This document shows positions 11,686 to 24,800 of a DNA stretch of 64,000 nucleotides, piece by piece. How positions within the stretch are numbered: position 1 is the stretch's first letter; the number at the start of each line of letters is the position of its first letter. A program made the position numbers and the translations under genes. The stretch spans positions 22,134,001 to 22,198,000 of the forward strand of contig NC_079883.1 in assembly GCF_029227915.1 (NCBI RefSeq), given 5' to 3'. The DNA is from Hydractinia symbiolongicarpus (Eukaryota > Cnidaria > Hydrozoa > Anthoathecata > Hydractiniidae). The notes beneath the pieces are model-generated. The model saw only the letters and a list, made by a program, of their open reading frames with translations. It did not search any database and was not told the origin of the DNA.

Positions 11686-12960
11686 GAAAAAACTGAAAAA
11701 GTATATTGATAGATTAAAGTTAGAAATATGCAGGCTAAACGCCAAAGTATGTACCTGTGGTTTACTTTGGAAATTACTTCAAATGTTACTGTATCTTTTT
11801 ACTGAGAAAGTAAGCAAGAAATCATGCATATTTTATTAATCATTTTAAATATAAAATTTCTATACACTTGTGATATTTTCCATGCATTTATTCCATATTA
11901 ATGAACAACCGTGCCAATCGATGTTATTTCGTCCAATTCTTTGACAATATGCTGAATTTTCTAACGTCACTTCTGACCAACACTAATAAAAAGAGAGCTG
12001 TAAAATAGACAACATGAAATGTGTGCACGCCTGGTTGAAAACGTGAAGCGTGAACAAAGGAGCGCCAGTAGGAACAAAAATGCAAAGGTTTTGGTGAAAA
12101 CAGCGCGCTATCGACACTTGCTGTTACCTGTGTTGTTAAAAGTACTAGTACTTTCGACGATACAAACTAGTCACCACCCTCGAGACCCTAGCGACTGTTG
12201 GAGATAGTCATCTTAAGGATTGTTTGAGTTAATGAAAATGATCTCCCTTATCCAAAAAGCACTGTTGTTTTTGCTTTGCCAGAACAATAGATAAAATGGC
12301 ACCGCAGCTGCGCACCAAAATTCAACTCCATATAAAAAAAACAAAACGGAATAATATCTGGGAAAGTATCACGCCCTAACCGAGTGATCCTTATGTGTTC
12401 GATTACGAAAAATTAAATCTTAATATTCGTTTTTCCTGTTTCGCGCAATTTATTTTCGCGCACACACATTTGAAAAATAATGAATTTTGCGTATGCAGAA
12501 CGTAGTTATGAAAGTTATTACGTCGTTATTACCTTTTCAATGAGTTGTTGAAAGTGATAATTGGCGTCGCCATTATTCTTTCCCATCAAACATGCAACAT
12601 ATTTGTCACGACACTTCGGATCAAGCAGTGAAGTGGATTGCTGACATCTGAAGAAGTCTGTCACGCACTAGGGAAGAAAAAATGAGTTATACTTTGCGAC
12701 ATATCACCGACAATTTCTGCTCTCGTCGACAAATATGGTTAAGAATGACGGATAATTTTTTGTATGCATACACTGCAAGGAAATCTTGTGGCGTTCCTAC
12801 TAAAAGATACTTGTGATCAAGCGCAAAAAGGACATATGTGGACAAGGGTGGAGGTTGTTCAAACAATAAATTTTGTGATATCCGGCTTAAACTCTTTCAA
12901 ATTGTAGTTCAAAAAAAAAGTCACTCAAACAAAGTTCATTCTGCTGCCATGTCTACGTTT

Positions 12961-13100
12961 CGTAGGGATGGGGTTGGGTGATAGGGATGTGGTTTGGTTC
13001 GGTTGGGTTGGGGGATTTACCTGGGTGGAAAGGGTGGGATTGGGTTGGGTGATAAGGGTGGGGTTAGGTGATAGGGCTGATGTTGGGAATAGGGGCAGGG
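12961..13100 (+). repeat. G-rich degenerate repeat
   Basis: Many runs of three to five G separated by short tt, tgata or attgg spacers, close to gggttgggtgata repeated imperfectly. Could form G-quadruplexes on the plus strand. Confidence 0.8.
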
Positions 13101-14615
13101 TTGTAAAGTTGTCTTCATTTTATTTATTTTCTTGAAAAGTACGCTTGAAGCTACAAAAAATGACTTTTTAAGTATAAATAAATTTTCGCGTATTGTGTCT
13201 ATCAAAAAAATTCGCGGGAATTTCCTTTCGCTAATGGTATTTTTGCAAAATAAAAAAAAACCTGCGAATTTTAAGTTAAAAACTCTGAGCGAGAATTAGC
13301 TAAAACAAAATATGTTAAGGTTACCTGTTGTTTTAACAGACCACCGTTCCAGTCATCATTTGCGTTGGATTGACCTGTCAAAAAATAACGATAACAGCGA
13401 ATTTAATTATACAAAAACGTATTGCCTACTTTCCAAAGTCCTTGCGCACCGGAAAGCAGTAACAAAATTGATATGCAGGTCTTTTTATAAACATTTCTGA
13501 TAACAGCGTTGTCAAATGTCAACACACTACATCTTGATATATCGAAGCGAGTGAGGTAAATAAGTACATGTTGGATGAACAGGTACAAATTTGGTAAAAA
13601 ACTGTATAATATAAAGAATTCAATTCTGCAGGAGACTAATAGAGAGAACAAGGTAAACAAGAATATAGTTAAAAGGTGGAAAAGGGTTTGTGGCTATTTT
13701 GTGGATATTTGGAAAACCCAAAAACCTTAAAAAACAATATTTTGTTGCGCCAAGCTAATTTCGATTGCGGAAAGACGCTTTGGCGTTGCTATATTAGACA
13801 TAATAACAGGCATCATAGCAGAGTACAGTCATGCTAGAATTTAAACAACTGAAATTTCCCGATTCTTCAGCCTAGTTTCTAAACAAGCAAAAGTCTAGCA
13901 CATCTGAAATACAGTGATTTTCAGACAATTTCCCTCACGGATGGTCCTGAAACTCGAAAACAGATAAACAACAAACAAACAACAGTATCTCTTACCAAGA
14001 AGGAAAAATAGACAAATAAATGAATACCACAACTCCATCATCTACTTCTGCCGACCTCTCACAGACAACCACGTTTTAACCTTCTTCTCACAACACAGCT
14101 GCTTCAACGAAAATACATATCACTGTTGATTTGCGCCAGCTGTTAAAAATCACGTGATCGCCTTGTTTATAGATGCAATACTCCTCCTATTTATAGTAAC
14201 AAACAAGTTTGGGAGTTTATCAAAATTCCTGCGCAATCTTTGGAAGAATAAAGGCAAAAGAGAAAACCTGCATAAGTCAATAAAACAAAAAATATACTAT
14301 TAATTGGATACTATGGAGAGGGCAATAAAAACAATATTTTAAGTGAAAAAAAATACTGTATTATTAGCTAACTAGTTTTGACCAGTTGGCCTTTTGTCGC
14401 AGTTGTTAACAAGTGTAATGTCATACACAAAGGATGATATCAGCTTTGGTTCATATTTATATAAACATCCAATGTTAAATGGAGGACATGGTATGAAATA
14501 TCCAAAGTTATTTGTGATAACCAACCAACGTTTTACACAAAATGTGTCTACTAGAAGATACTACGGCCTGGTTGAAAACATTTTGATTATCCGCTTATGC
14601 ATCTTAATTATTTCA

Positions 14616-17600
14616 TCAACTGGCGTTCCAAATCGACTTTATTAGATTCCAGATACCCATTTGGCTAATGTCATTACTTAACTGGTCTCTCTCCTCTTCT
14701 TCACTCATCGGGATTTGAGACTCATCCTTTATTATGAAATAAGATTGTACAAATTGTCGACACACGGGACAACTTTCAAGTTTTTTGAAACATATTTTAC
14801 ACACACACGAATGTCGACAAGGTAGTAAAACTCGTGTCACTGGATAGTGATGACAGATTATGCACAGTTCATTGGATTCACTTGATGAGGCGGAAGAGCT
14901 GTAGTCACTGACACCAGATTGAAACAGTTCCTATATATAAAGAATGACACCCGAGTATGGTGACAAAACAAACAAGTCAAAGAGGAAATCACATCGAGAC
15001 GAATTATTTTTCTTTTTCTCGAAAGTGTTAATATTTATTGATGTTTTAGTTAGGGCGATTCTCAGTGCTTTGTTATCACAAGTCAAATAAAAACCGCCAA
15101 AATAGAGAAATTAACCCTAAGAATAGTTTAGAGGGTATGCTAAACGTTAATTTATATAGAATCAAACACGCTACAATAGGTTTTTATCAAGACATCCAAC
15201 AAAGGTCAAACCTTGATAGGAAATATCTTTCCACCAGCTGTTTCTATGTACTGTGCCACTGTTTCATATTTGCCACCATGACATGAGAAGGCAGTCAGTA
15301 AAGCAACCTAAAAATGTCGTACATATTAAAATTTTTAACTTTCTACCTGGGTGGTTAAGGGGAGAGGGTCGCAAAAATGACCAAACCGTAACCAACTTTT
15401 TTTTCTAAAGATCTTACATGTCCGTCAACATGCAGTAGTACTCCATCATATCACTTAAAAATCTAATTTTCTATGACACAAAAGGTGCTTCTGTAAAAAA
15501 CCTGAAATGGATTACTATGGTTTATACTTCAACGCTTACGAAAATTTGCATTTCTGGGAAATATTACTTACAACGTCATTATCAGATACAGCCTCCATTT
15601 TTTCTTCATCTGACAATTGCGAATAGGCAACAAAGGGGACAAGTGTTTTAACAGAAGATTGATCACTTATCACTTCCAACAACTCTTTCTGTACATTTTC
15701 TGGTAATTTGCTGTAATGTTGTTCCAAAGAAACTTCTGTGGTATCTTCAGTAAATGTGCTTGGAGCAAGTCAAAGAAACCAATATATATTGGGGTAGAGG
15801 TTAAGACAGTTAAACTAAAAAAGATCAAACATTTCGCTGTGAATTATCTTAGCCATATCAATCAATTCCAAGTATATACAAATCTAAAAAATAAGTGTGA
15901 TTTGCTTGAAGCTGAAATCTTAAGCATAAAAAGACATCTATATTATTTTTCATAGCCCGAAGTTAAATTTTGCTTCTAAACAAAACGTTTTGAAGTAAAA
16001 CAGCATCAACAAAATAAGTTTGAAAACATTGCTCTTAAATTTTCACCTTTTACTTTACAACACAAACATGGTAATAGGCTGGCATATCCATACTTTCTGC
16101 AGATTTCAATATGCAGTGCCCGGTTTGAAAAGATACAATTTTTGCATCTTACTGCACCACATGGATATCAAATTTAAAACATCAACAATAGATTTTTCAT
16201 TAGAAATAGAACGTTCTGACTGCAGCACTTTTTTCAATTCACTGATACCAACACAGCAGTAATACAAAATACAACCATCTTTTGAACCAGTTACTTTAAG
16301 GGATAACGAATCTAAAAATTTGTAACAAAGTATTACACTATCGAAATAGACTTTGTAGAATAGAAATACAAACAAAAAGTTCGACAGTTATTTTACAGCA
16401 TTGAGCCTACCGCATATATATTTAAGCTAGAGCCCAGTCATTTATTTTTACAGGCTTGTTTAAAAACGGAAGATATTCAAAAAATTTAATGTCAACATTA
16501 CAAAAAAATCTGCTTAAATTCTAAGTTTTTCTGTTTTTTAAAGTATAAATACTTAAAACTAAAATTTTTCTCACTGAACTTTTTCTCCCTTAAAAAACAT
16601 AATATATATATATCCCCTTATTATACTATGTACTTTTGTTCAAGCAATCTTTTAATGTTTTTTTTAAAGCCACTACTTTACTAAGGACAAGAAACTTTTG
16701 CGAAAATAACCCTGTGAGTAAAAATAAATCGTGAAATCAAGGGAAAAATCTTTGCAATTTTTCTGAAAATTCCAGAATAAATAAAAATTGGTGAGAGTAA
16801 ACTTTGGCAATTAAGCATTTTCATAAACTGCGAAAGTTTAAAAGTTTCTTTGAGTCAGTTTTAACTTTTGATGAAAAATTTCAAAAGTCAATTTTTTAAA
16901 ATATTGCATTTTATTTTTTCATTTTTATGAAACGTGCTACCTTGTAGCAGTAATGGTGACCTTTCTTACAAAAACGATCTAGCTAATGCAAGATAAATAA
17001 ACAAATCATGTATACTATGTTTTAAAGCAAAAGAGATGAAGTAATAGAATAATCGTCTCTATTTTGTAAAGCATATGTTTGTTTAAATGCACAGCCTTTG
17101 ATTTTTTTCGAATATAAATGATGTATAGATTATATAAAAGGGAAGGTTAACAATATTTCCTTGCATTGACACAAGACAACAAAAATTGTATAAAGCTGAA
17201 CTTTTGAAAATTTAGAAATGATTCCTATATATATACTTGCAATACCGTAGGTCAGACCTCGTGGCCGGGTCTGCTGTACTTTTTGATATAAAAACAGTGA
17301 GATAAAAAATAATAATTTTCTAATAGTACCATGGGTTGATAAAGTTCTCTTGTCCTCTGTTTCTTGTAAAAAAGGAAATGCAAGCAAAAAGAGGCCTACA
17401 ATGACAAAAAAGATTCTTGAAACAGCACAGAATTTACACACTTTTTTTTTTATAAGAACACAAGCCTTAGATTTGTTCTGATAGAACAAAATAAGAAAAG
17501 CCTCAGGCTCAAATCATTGGTTATATATAATACAAATAACCCAACCCAAATTATTGCGCAAAGATTGCACTCATCCCTTGCATATCACGTGTGAGTGTTA

Positions 17601-20295
17601 CTTTTAGTAAACTTGTAGATTGCCAGCAGAGAAATCAATGTGGTTCTTAATAATTAGTATTATACATTTATTAGTGAATAGAGCCCGTGGTAAAATCCAC
17701 TTAAGCAAAATAACAATGGAAAAGAAGCCTTATTTGAATTTTGATAACATCAGCTACCTATCCACAAGATAAAAAGAATTAGAAACTTGTTTTTACGTTG
17801 CTTCCATTGTGTAGAGGTTAAAGCGCCGATCAAGAAAATGCATATATAGTATTATGTGCTTTTGATGAACGGTCAATGGGATAAAGGGTTTTAAAATTTT
17901 GCTGACGTCAGCAAAGTCTCCACAAAGTACAAAAATTTGTATACTTGTTGCCTTCATCCTATAGACCTTAAAACATGTAGGATCATATATCTTTGACAAA
18001 CTGTTGCAGAGATATCGAGGTTTAGAGGTTTTTGATGACATCATCAATCCATCCAATCCGAAACGAATTCGGGGACCCTGGTTTTATGAAACTTAAGCAA
18101 TTTGATTGAAAAATGAAAAAATGACTGACGTCACCACCCTGTTTCCAAGTTATTTGACCTCAAGTTTTAAGTGCATTGTAATGGCTTCTTTAATTTAATA
18201 TAAGATATTGACGTCAAATTAGCTACGTTAAATTTGTTGATTACCATTTGAGAGGTCTAGATTTGTTTAACTTATATGGGAGCAGGAAGCTTTAATTAAA
18301 GTTGTGAAGATTTGACTATAAAAAGCCCATGTTTTACCTCATCCAAATGTGAGCACAGAACAATATCATATGACAACAACTCTGCTGCACAAGGGTGCTG
18401 ACTCGCCAGACACGCTGCAAAAACCACAGGCTGTTGGACAACTTCTGGTGTTTTAAAAATAACTTAATATTTCGCCCTGAAAACCCCGAATCCACATGTT
18501 TTAAATATTTATTACCATGTATAGTTTATTCTTTGAATATCGATCAGTGGTAGTGGACCACAGTCCAAATGTAACCTTCTGCGTACACGCAACTTGCATA
18601 AATAATTACTTTTATAATGACTATTCTCTTTTAGAAAAAATAATTACACTGCAAGAAATTGGAAAGATCAGGGAAACTTATTGTATAAATAACAATAACC
18701 TGCGTGCGACGATGTTGAGAATACTTTTGGCGCAAAGTCTATAGAATTTTTAAACAAAAGCAATTAAAAATATAAAAATAAACTTTACTGTACTGTCCTA
18801 ATTTTTATCTTGAAGGAAGATTTAGATATCTTATACTTTTAGAACACAATTTCAATACATTGTTTATTACATACATTGCTTTAATTTTTTTGTAAAACTG
18901 TAACTTGCATAAGTAATTGTGACAGCAATCGGAAAAGACTCAAGAAAAAAACAAGACACACATTATTGTCGTAACTCCCTCCTTCGCTATGATTATTATA
19001 ATATATCATATATTATATAGTGTTGAAATATGTTTTCTAGTTAAAATACTGCTCAAATAGTCCGCTTTATAGGAAAAATAATATAAAAATACATCGCAGA
19101 ATATGTTTGTTAGAAAATATGCTTGTCGTAACACCCTCCTCCGTTTTGGAGACAGTTATTAAAGAAGGGAGAATCGCACTCCTTGACAAAACATAAAAAC
19201 ACTCTTGGACATGTAAAGCGTTGCACGCCTAGCGTCTTCATTGACTAAATTTGGGTAGAATGAAGTGGAAGAGCATTGGAGTAAATGGAAAATTACTTTT
19301 ATGCACATAGACTATTTTAAAGTCATGCAGCTAAAGTTATTCCTAAAGTTTTGTTAAGAAATAAAGATCGCAATAAAATGTTTAAAAGGATAATTTTTTT
19401 TTTTAAAAGTCTTTTAAACAAAAAACAAGCACATGAAACTTGCGAAAAAGCATGCGAAAAAAAAAGTTTTTAAAAACAATATTTTTTGCTCAATTTACTT
19501 TAATCTTTGCATAGTTAACAAATCATTAAATTTTATTACTTGCGCTAATATTTAAGGGAATTTTATATTTAATAAGTTTTAACAATAAAACTCGCAATTA
19601 TGAGAAAATAATTACAGTATTGTTTTATCGCGAAGCTTTTGTTAAACCACTCGCAACATACATAGCTCATGCTAACATCATTAAAGTAATTATGATAAAC
19701 AAAAGATTAAAGGGCTTCTGACTTGCAGGAAAAGGTTTGTATAGCGCGTACGCGGAAGCCTACATTCGGACTGTACTATAGTTCTGAAAAATAAATAGCT
19801 GTAATAAAATCCCACAAATAATAAACTGAGAGTACAGCGACAAAATAGCACCTTCCTTCTTCTCGACAAAATTTAACAATGAGCTCACGTGTGTCGCATT
19901 TTGGGCGCCTTCGCAGACCCAGCACCCTCTTTTCTGCAGAAGAATGGAGTTTATGTTGCATGTCTTAAGCAGACAATAGACATGTATATTTAGCCACTTC
20001 TTCTCTTCCTCTGCCTACAAGCTTTGGTCAGCAATATAATAAACAATGAAAGTTTGCTACTTGACTAGCCTACTTTGGGACAAGAAACCTTACTTTTTTC
20101 TACAGGAGCAGGAACCACTTCTACCTTAAAAGGCAGGGTTACTTTTGATAAGGACGCCATCGGTTTCCTATTGCGGTTTCTTAAATACTGAGATTCTGTT
20201 AATACATTCAGCTGTAGTTTCCATATGAACAGTGCCAAAATTACAAATACAACTGCAAGCAAAATTAAACTAAAGACGGCTACTGAGTCCACCAT
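14616..20295 (-). CDS. CGRRF1-like membrane-anchored RING E3 ligase
   Basis: Exons, in transcript order: 20295-20094, 18444-18338 (weaker), 16311-16153, 15744-15572, 15307-15212, 14930-14616. The first encodes MVDSVAVF and a single hydrophobic membrane span at about residues 6-26. The last encodes a C3HC4-type RING: CIIC, VLLPCRHSCVCKIC, SCPVCRQFVQ, then an acidic tail. The RING and the VALLT segment match human CGRRF1 (332 residues), an ER ubiquitin ligase with the same order: N-terminal membrane span, middle domain, C-terminal RING. Phases agree except between 18338 and 16311, where one small exon is missing or the 18444-18338 exon does not belong. The acceptor at 15744 was chosen because it fits the phase; a better pyrimidine tract exists at 15758. 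Function in cell-growth control or ER turnover is known for the family only. Confidence 0.78.
16400..18337. other. Intronic stretch of CGRRF1-like gene
   Basis: No exon placed. The segment around 17870-18060 carries a TTGCTGACGTCAGCAA palindrome and gatgacatcatcaatcc, which look like parts of a dispersed repeat. A missing exon of the host gene should be sought here. Confidence 0.5.
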
Positions 20296-21738
20296 TTTTT
20301 GCGGACGTATTGGGAAACCATAGCTTTCGATGTAAAATTACGGACTATTATCCTCGTAATCCCTTAGGGGTGGTTTATACGGGACGGCCAGCTCACTTGA
20401 CGGCTTGTGTTTTAGCTTCATTATATTCAAAAATATTTGGTTACGCGGGCTGAAAATGTAAAATTAAACAATGCAGAAAAAAATTACTTATAACAAAATA
20501 AAACCTAAACAAACAACACCCTGCGCCTAAACAAAAGAATTCAAAAATAAATAAAATGTGAATTGGTAATTTTGGAGCTGAATTTTACCACTCAAAAAAA
20601 ACACAGAAATAATCCAATTTTATTCTTTTGTGCATGATATATCTCAGCATTGTGGGAACAATAGTTAATTTTCAAATTTATCCGCCAAATAAAAAAGAAA
20701 AGAAAAAGAAGGTGAAAGAAACATTAAAAACAAGCTTTGCTCCATGTGCGCGAGTAATAATGTGCCTACATGCTGTTATAGGGTTTTACATGACATAATA
20801 AAGTCTTGGAATGGTGGCATAAGACACCCGCATGTTGCAATAAGGTACCAGCACGATGCATCCGCGAAAGTTTTATTCGCAAAAAGCTGATAATTTAGCA
20901 AAATCGCAAAATTAATAACTAAAATTTCACAGTTTTTTGTTTTCACAGAAGTTTTTACTCGAGAAAGTTTCTAATCCTTAGCAATTATTTTTTATATGTG
21001 CTAAAAGATCACAACGAGATTTTCAATACAAAAAACACATACATTATTCATTGGCTAAGCACAAATGATATTTAATAAATTACAATAAATACATAAATAA
21101 ACGAAACAGAATAAAGTCGTAGAATAGAAAAAAATTAGCATTTGTAAAAAATACACCGTAAAAATAATTTATATGGTAAGATTCAAAAAATCTAATTTTT
21201 AGTTGTTTGGGATGATCACTTAATATATACTTCCAGAGATAAAAATTTTATTGCTTGGATTAAGGGTTCACGTTTACTGCTTTTTAACAAAATTCAATTC
21301 CGAATCGGGATCAATCCGAGTAAGTTTCGGTATTAATAGATTACCTAAGCGGGATTAATATAAAGATTGCGAAGAAGCCTTCCCGCTCTTCATCGAATAT
21401 AGGTTGACACCATAGTAATTATAAAATCCGACTAGTTCAGTAATCCGATAGAACATCTGCGTTTGAGTGCAGGAAATTAGAAATGTGCGAACAGTGCATA
21501 TAATAAAACTACCCTAAAAATTTAAAGAACAATCGATACGCGTAACAATGACAACAACAGATAAAAAACCGAACAGAACAAAAGAAGTTCTGCTAAGAAA
21601 AATAATCACAATAAACAGAAATCTAAAAAATAAATAAGTTACCAAATTTACCTATATTCCTCTGAATTAAAAAACAACAACCTAAGATTCACATCATATA
21701 AATAAAATTAATGGTGTCAAGCATGAAACGCGTATATC
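20296..21738. other. Upstream region of CGRRF1-like gene
   Basis: About 1.4 kb between the start codon of the CGRRF1-like gene and the polyadenylation signal of the next minus-strand gene. Highly AT-rich, no exon seen; it must hold the promoter of the CGRRF1-like gene. Confidence 0.55.
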
Positions 21739-21744
21739 TTTATT
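21739..21744 (-). promoter_or_regulatory. Polyadenylation signal of ankyrin/GH20-like gene
   Basis: TTTATT on the plus strand, AATAAA on the minus strand, 94 bases after the TGA stop at 21838. Confidence 0.6.
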
Positions 21745-21837
21745 AGTGTTCCTTAGAGAAATTTTACTCAAGAATGCGTATGGTAAAATGGCGGCGACAG
21801 AGCGAGATCTGATGCAACAGTAGTTTTCCCGCCTTTT

Positions 21838-24800
21838 TCAAGCCGTAAACATGCTTAGCAGGCCAGAAGATGGCGCGTTCTTTGGTAGTATTTTACGTAG
21901 AAGGTTTTTCAACAACTCCACAGACACATAACCCGAGGAAGAATGTTTGTAATACTTGCTGCAGTATTGTTCATATTCGTTTATCAATGTCATCAATCTA
22001 AAATGACAAAAAGAATGTAATTAAGAATTATATAGCTAATTTTTTATTAACTTGTTTAAGATATTGAGTACACCAGGCTGTTCAAAATTACAAACGTTCT
22101 CAAAGAATCATTTTGATCATTCTGTCAGCTCGCTTGAACTCAATTACTAGGCTAAGGCTAAACAAGATAATTCTTAGCGACAAATCAAATTACCGCAGCA
22201 ATGTAGGCTGAAAAGTTGTCCGCGCGAATGTAAAAAAACACTGACTTGTTCGCGCGAACGTAAGAGTGTTAAGGCGTATTAACAAGCACTGTCGTTCGCA
22301 ACTCATTCTAAACTCTTTAATTGTGTCTACGAACAAATTTTTTTGTACCTATTTGAATGATCACTTTTATTTAGCTGCGACAGATCATCCAAATTTTGTG
22401 TCTTATCTTTTGTTTGCAAGTTGAGAACACCATAACAAATTCTAAATAAATGTACGTCATTAAAATTGACTCTAGATAATAACACATGCGTAGGAGTAGC
22501 ATGCGTCATTTAGTACAAACATGCACAAACACATTGTAAAATATTAACAATAGAACAGGGCAGACAAACTCCTCCACATAAATTTTTTTACATTTTTACG
22601 TGTTTTTGGTACTCCTGCACATATTTTACTTTCAAACAAACTCCCACTTTCTACCACATAAGTAAGTAACGGGAAGTTTCATGCCTTGGGTATTCCATCC
22701 TAACAACTGGCTCTTTCTCCCCTGCGACTGTAACTATTATACATTACCGCCAAAGATATAGCATTGCTCTAACTTGCTTGCCTGACGCACAAGCCAGCGC
22801 ACGAGCGTAGTGACACACTGGTATTGAAACCAGGAAACAATCTCTTTGTAAAAGTCTGTCAGACTGGTGCCAAACATGACAATTACTGACAAAAAAAAGA
22901 AAAAAAAATATTGAAAGGCCTTTTTAATACGAAAATTATAGGCACATTTTCGAAAAATTCGATGGACTATCAAATTAAGGGGTTGTAAAAAACTATGTAG
23001 TTAAATATTCATGTACAACATGTGTTTTGTTGTATTTTATCGCGTGATTAGATCCGTACCTTGATAAGAAGAACAAAACATTCAGCAAAATAATGGATTC
23101 CTCGACAAAAAAGTTATTTAAAGATGATCCCAGTTTCATCTTCTGTATGTCAAGTTTTAAAACTTTGATGGTCTTGCAAATCTCCTAAAAAATGAATGAG
23201 TAGGAACAGTACACTTGAACAGACACAAGTTGGGATTGTTAATATACAACACGTCTGAGTTTCATATATTTTATTATTCTTTAACATTTTCAAACATCGC
23301 AGATACTTGTCTTGGACCTGGTAACAGCTGTTTACTGCCCATACCTTGAAGGTATGATATTTCACATATAAGGTACAAATTTCGCGATTTTGTGATTTTC
23401 AATAGGGGACTAAGAATGGATAATACGCAAAAATCGTTTCTGTGGCAAATTAAATACTGCCAAAAAGGTTTCTACATACGGAAAATAAGTGCCTGTGGAA
23501 TTTTGCACTTGCAAAAATTGATATTTTTATAGCAATTCACAAAACAGAAAATCATTTTTTTTGGACTTTATATCAAACAATTAATTTACTTTCCTTCAAC
23601 AGATATGTATAAATTTTAAGTCTAGTCCCCAAATGATATATTTCTAGCTGAAACTGAAACAAACAATGACAAAAGTCCATCACATACCTGAAGATTTTCC
23701 GTCGTTAAAGATGACGCATCAATTGAACAATACGCCAACATGTCGTCGAATAAAGAACGATCAGCAGTTGTCAATGGTAACGAATTTCCCATGGATACAA
23801 AATAATTACCAATTAAGTCATTATCGTCTTCGTATATTTGATAGTTAATGATATTTTTAATGTACGTCTCGTCCTAAATAAAAGAGGAAAAAAATCTTAA
23901 CTGCGAATCGATACGTGAACAACATTGCTCTCTAAAGGTATGCAGAATTTCCACCAGAGGAAGATAACAATCAGAGTGAAAATTACTATGCGTGTTATTT
24001 GTTTAAAAGTACTGCAAACCGTTACTTCGTGCTAACAAAGCACCAGATAATGAGGACTGGAATATTACCAAGCGGATCCGTGAAACACCGGTTACCGGCT
24101 TGTTTACTTAAATACACGCAGGAAAACATACATACCAATTCTTTCGGGGCGTTCCATCCCATGAATGACGTCATAACGATGGTTGGGAGAAAACTGCTCC
24201 AGCTACACAACTTTTTTGATGACGAAGAGAGTTTGGTAGATAAACCAGCAACATTATAATTGTTAAGTTTGTATGAAATTTCGTGCACACTGGACATGGC
24301 ATTCATTATGTTTGGAAATAACCTAAAAATAGAAAGTTTATAACAGTTAAGTTCTTCCACCTAAGAGAATTAAAAAATTTGTCGGTTAATTTTTAAGGTC
24401 TTTTGAGGACGTTTAGGTTTGCGTGTGCATAACAAGTTGGTCATACACACACACCACTGAGAGAGTGGGCTAAAATTATTGCACTTAAAAAATTAATATC
24501 TAAGGGAATTAATTTTCGCGAAAAATTACTTAAAAATAAAATTTAATTTCCGGGAGGACTAATTTTCGCGAATTTAACAAATCCTAATATTTCGCGAAAA
24601 TGCAATTTAATAACGCTTTGTTTCTCAGTTTTTACCGTTTTTGAAAGGTTTGAAACATAAAATAATGACGGGTAAAGTTGAAATTCATTTAAGAGTGCAA
24701 AAAAGGGGAAAAAAACTCTTTACTTCCAAAAACAAACATTTTTACAGCGAAAATTAATCCCCTTAAAATTTTTCGACCCACGAAAGTATCAACCCGCGAA

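Larger units (their letters stand above)
10738..14615. other. Intergenic between convergent genes
   Basis: No convincing exon on either strand. Contains a tRNA-like SINE fragment (about 11615-11685), a G-rich block (12961-13100) and stretches such as ccattcgcaaaaaataag near 10945 that resemble the tttcgcg element family. Confidence 0.6.

Noticed and set aside
17130-17489. 119-residue minus-strand frame with hydrophobic stretches
   Set aside because: No splice-site context, homology or codon pattern; AT-rich chance frame in an intron.
17793-18056. 87-residue minus-strand frame
   Set aside because: It overlaps a segment with tgacgtca palindrome and gatgatgtcatcaa motifs that look like dispersed repeat sequence, and no family is recognised.
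24022-24259. Plus-strand 86-residue frame over 23999-24259
   Set aside because: It is antisense to a well-supported exon (24322-24136) of the ankyrin/GH20-like gene, with phase-matched neighbours.
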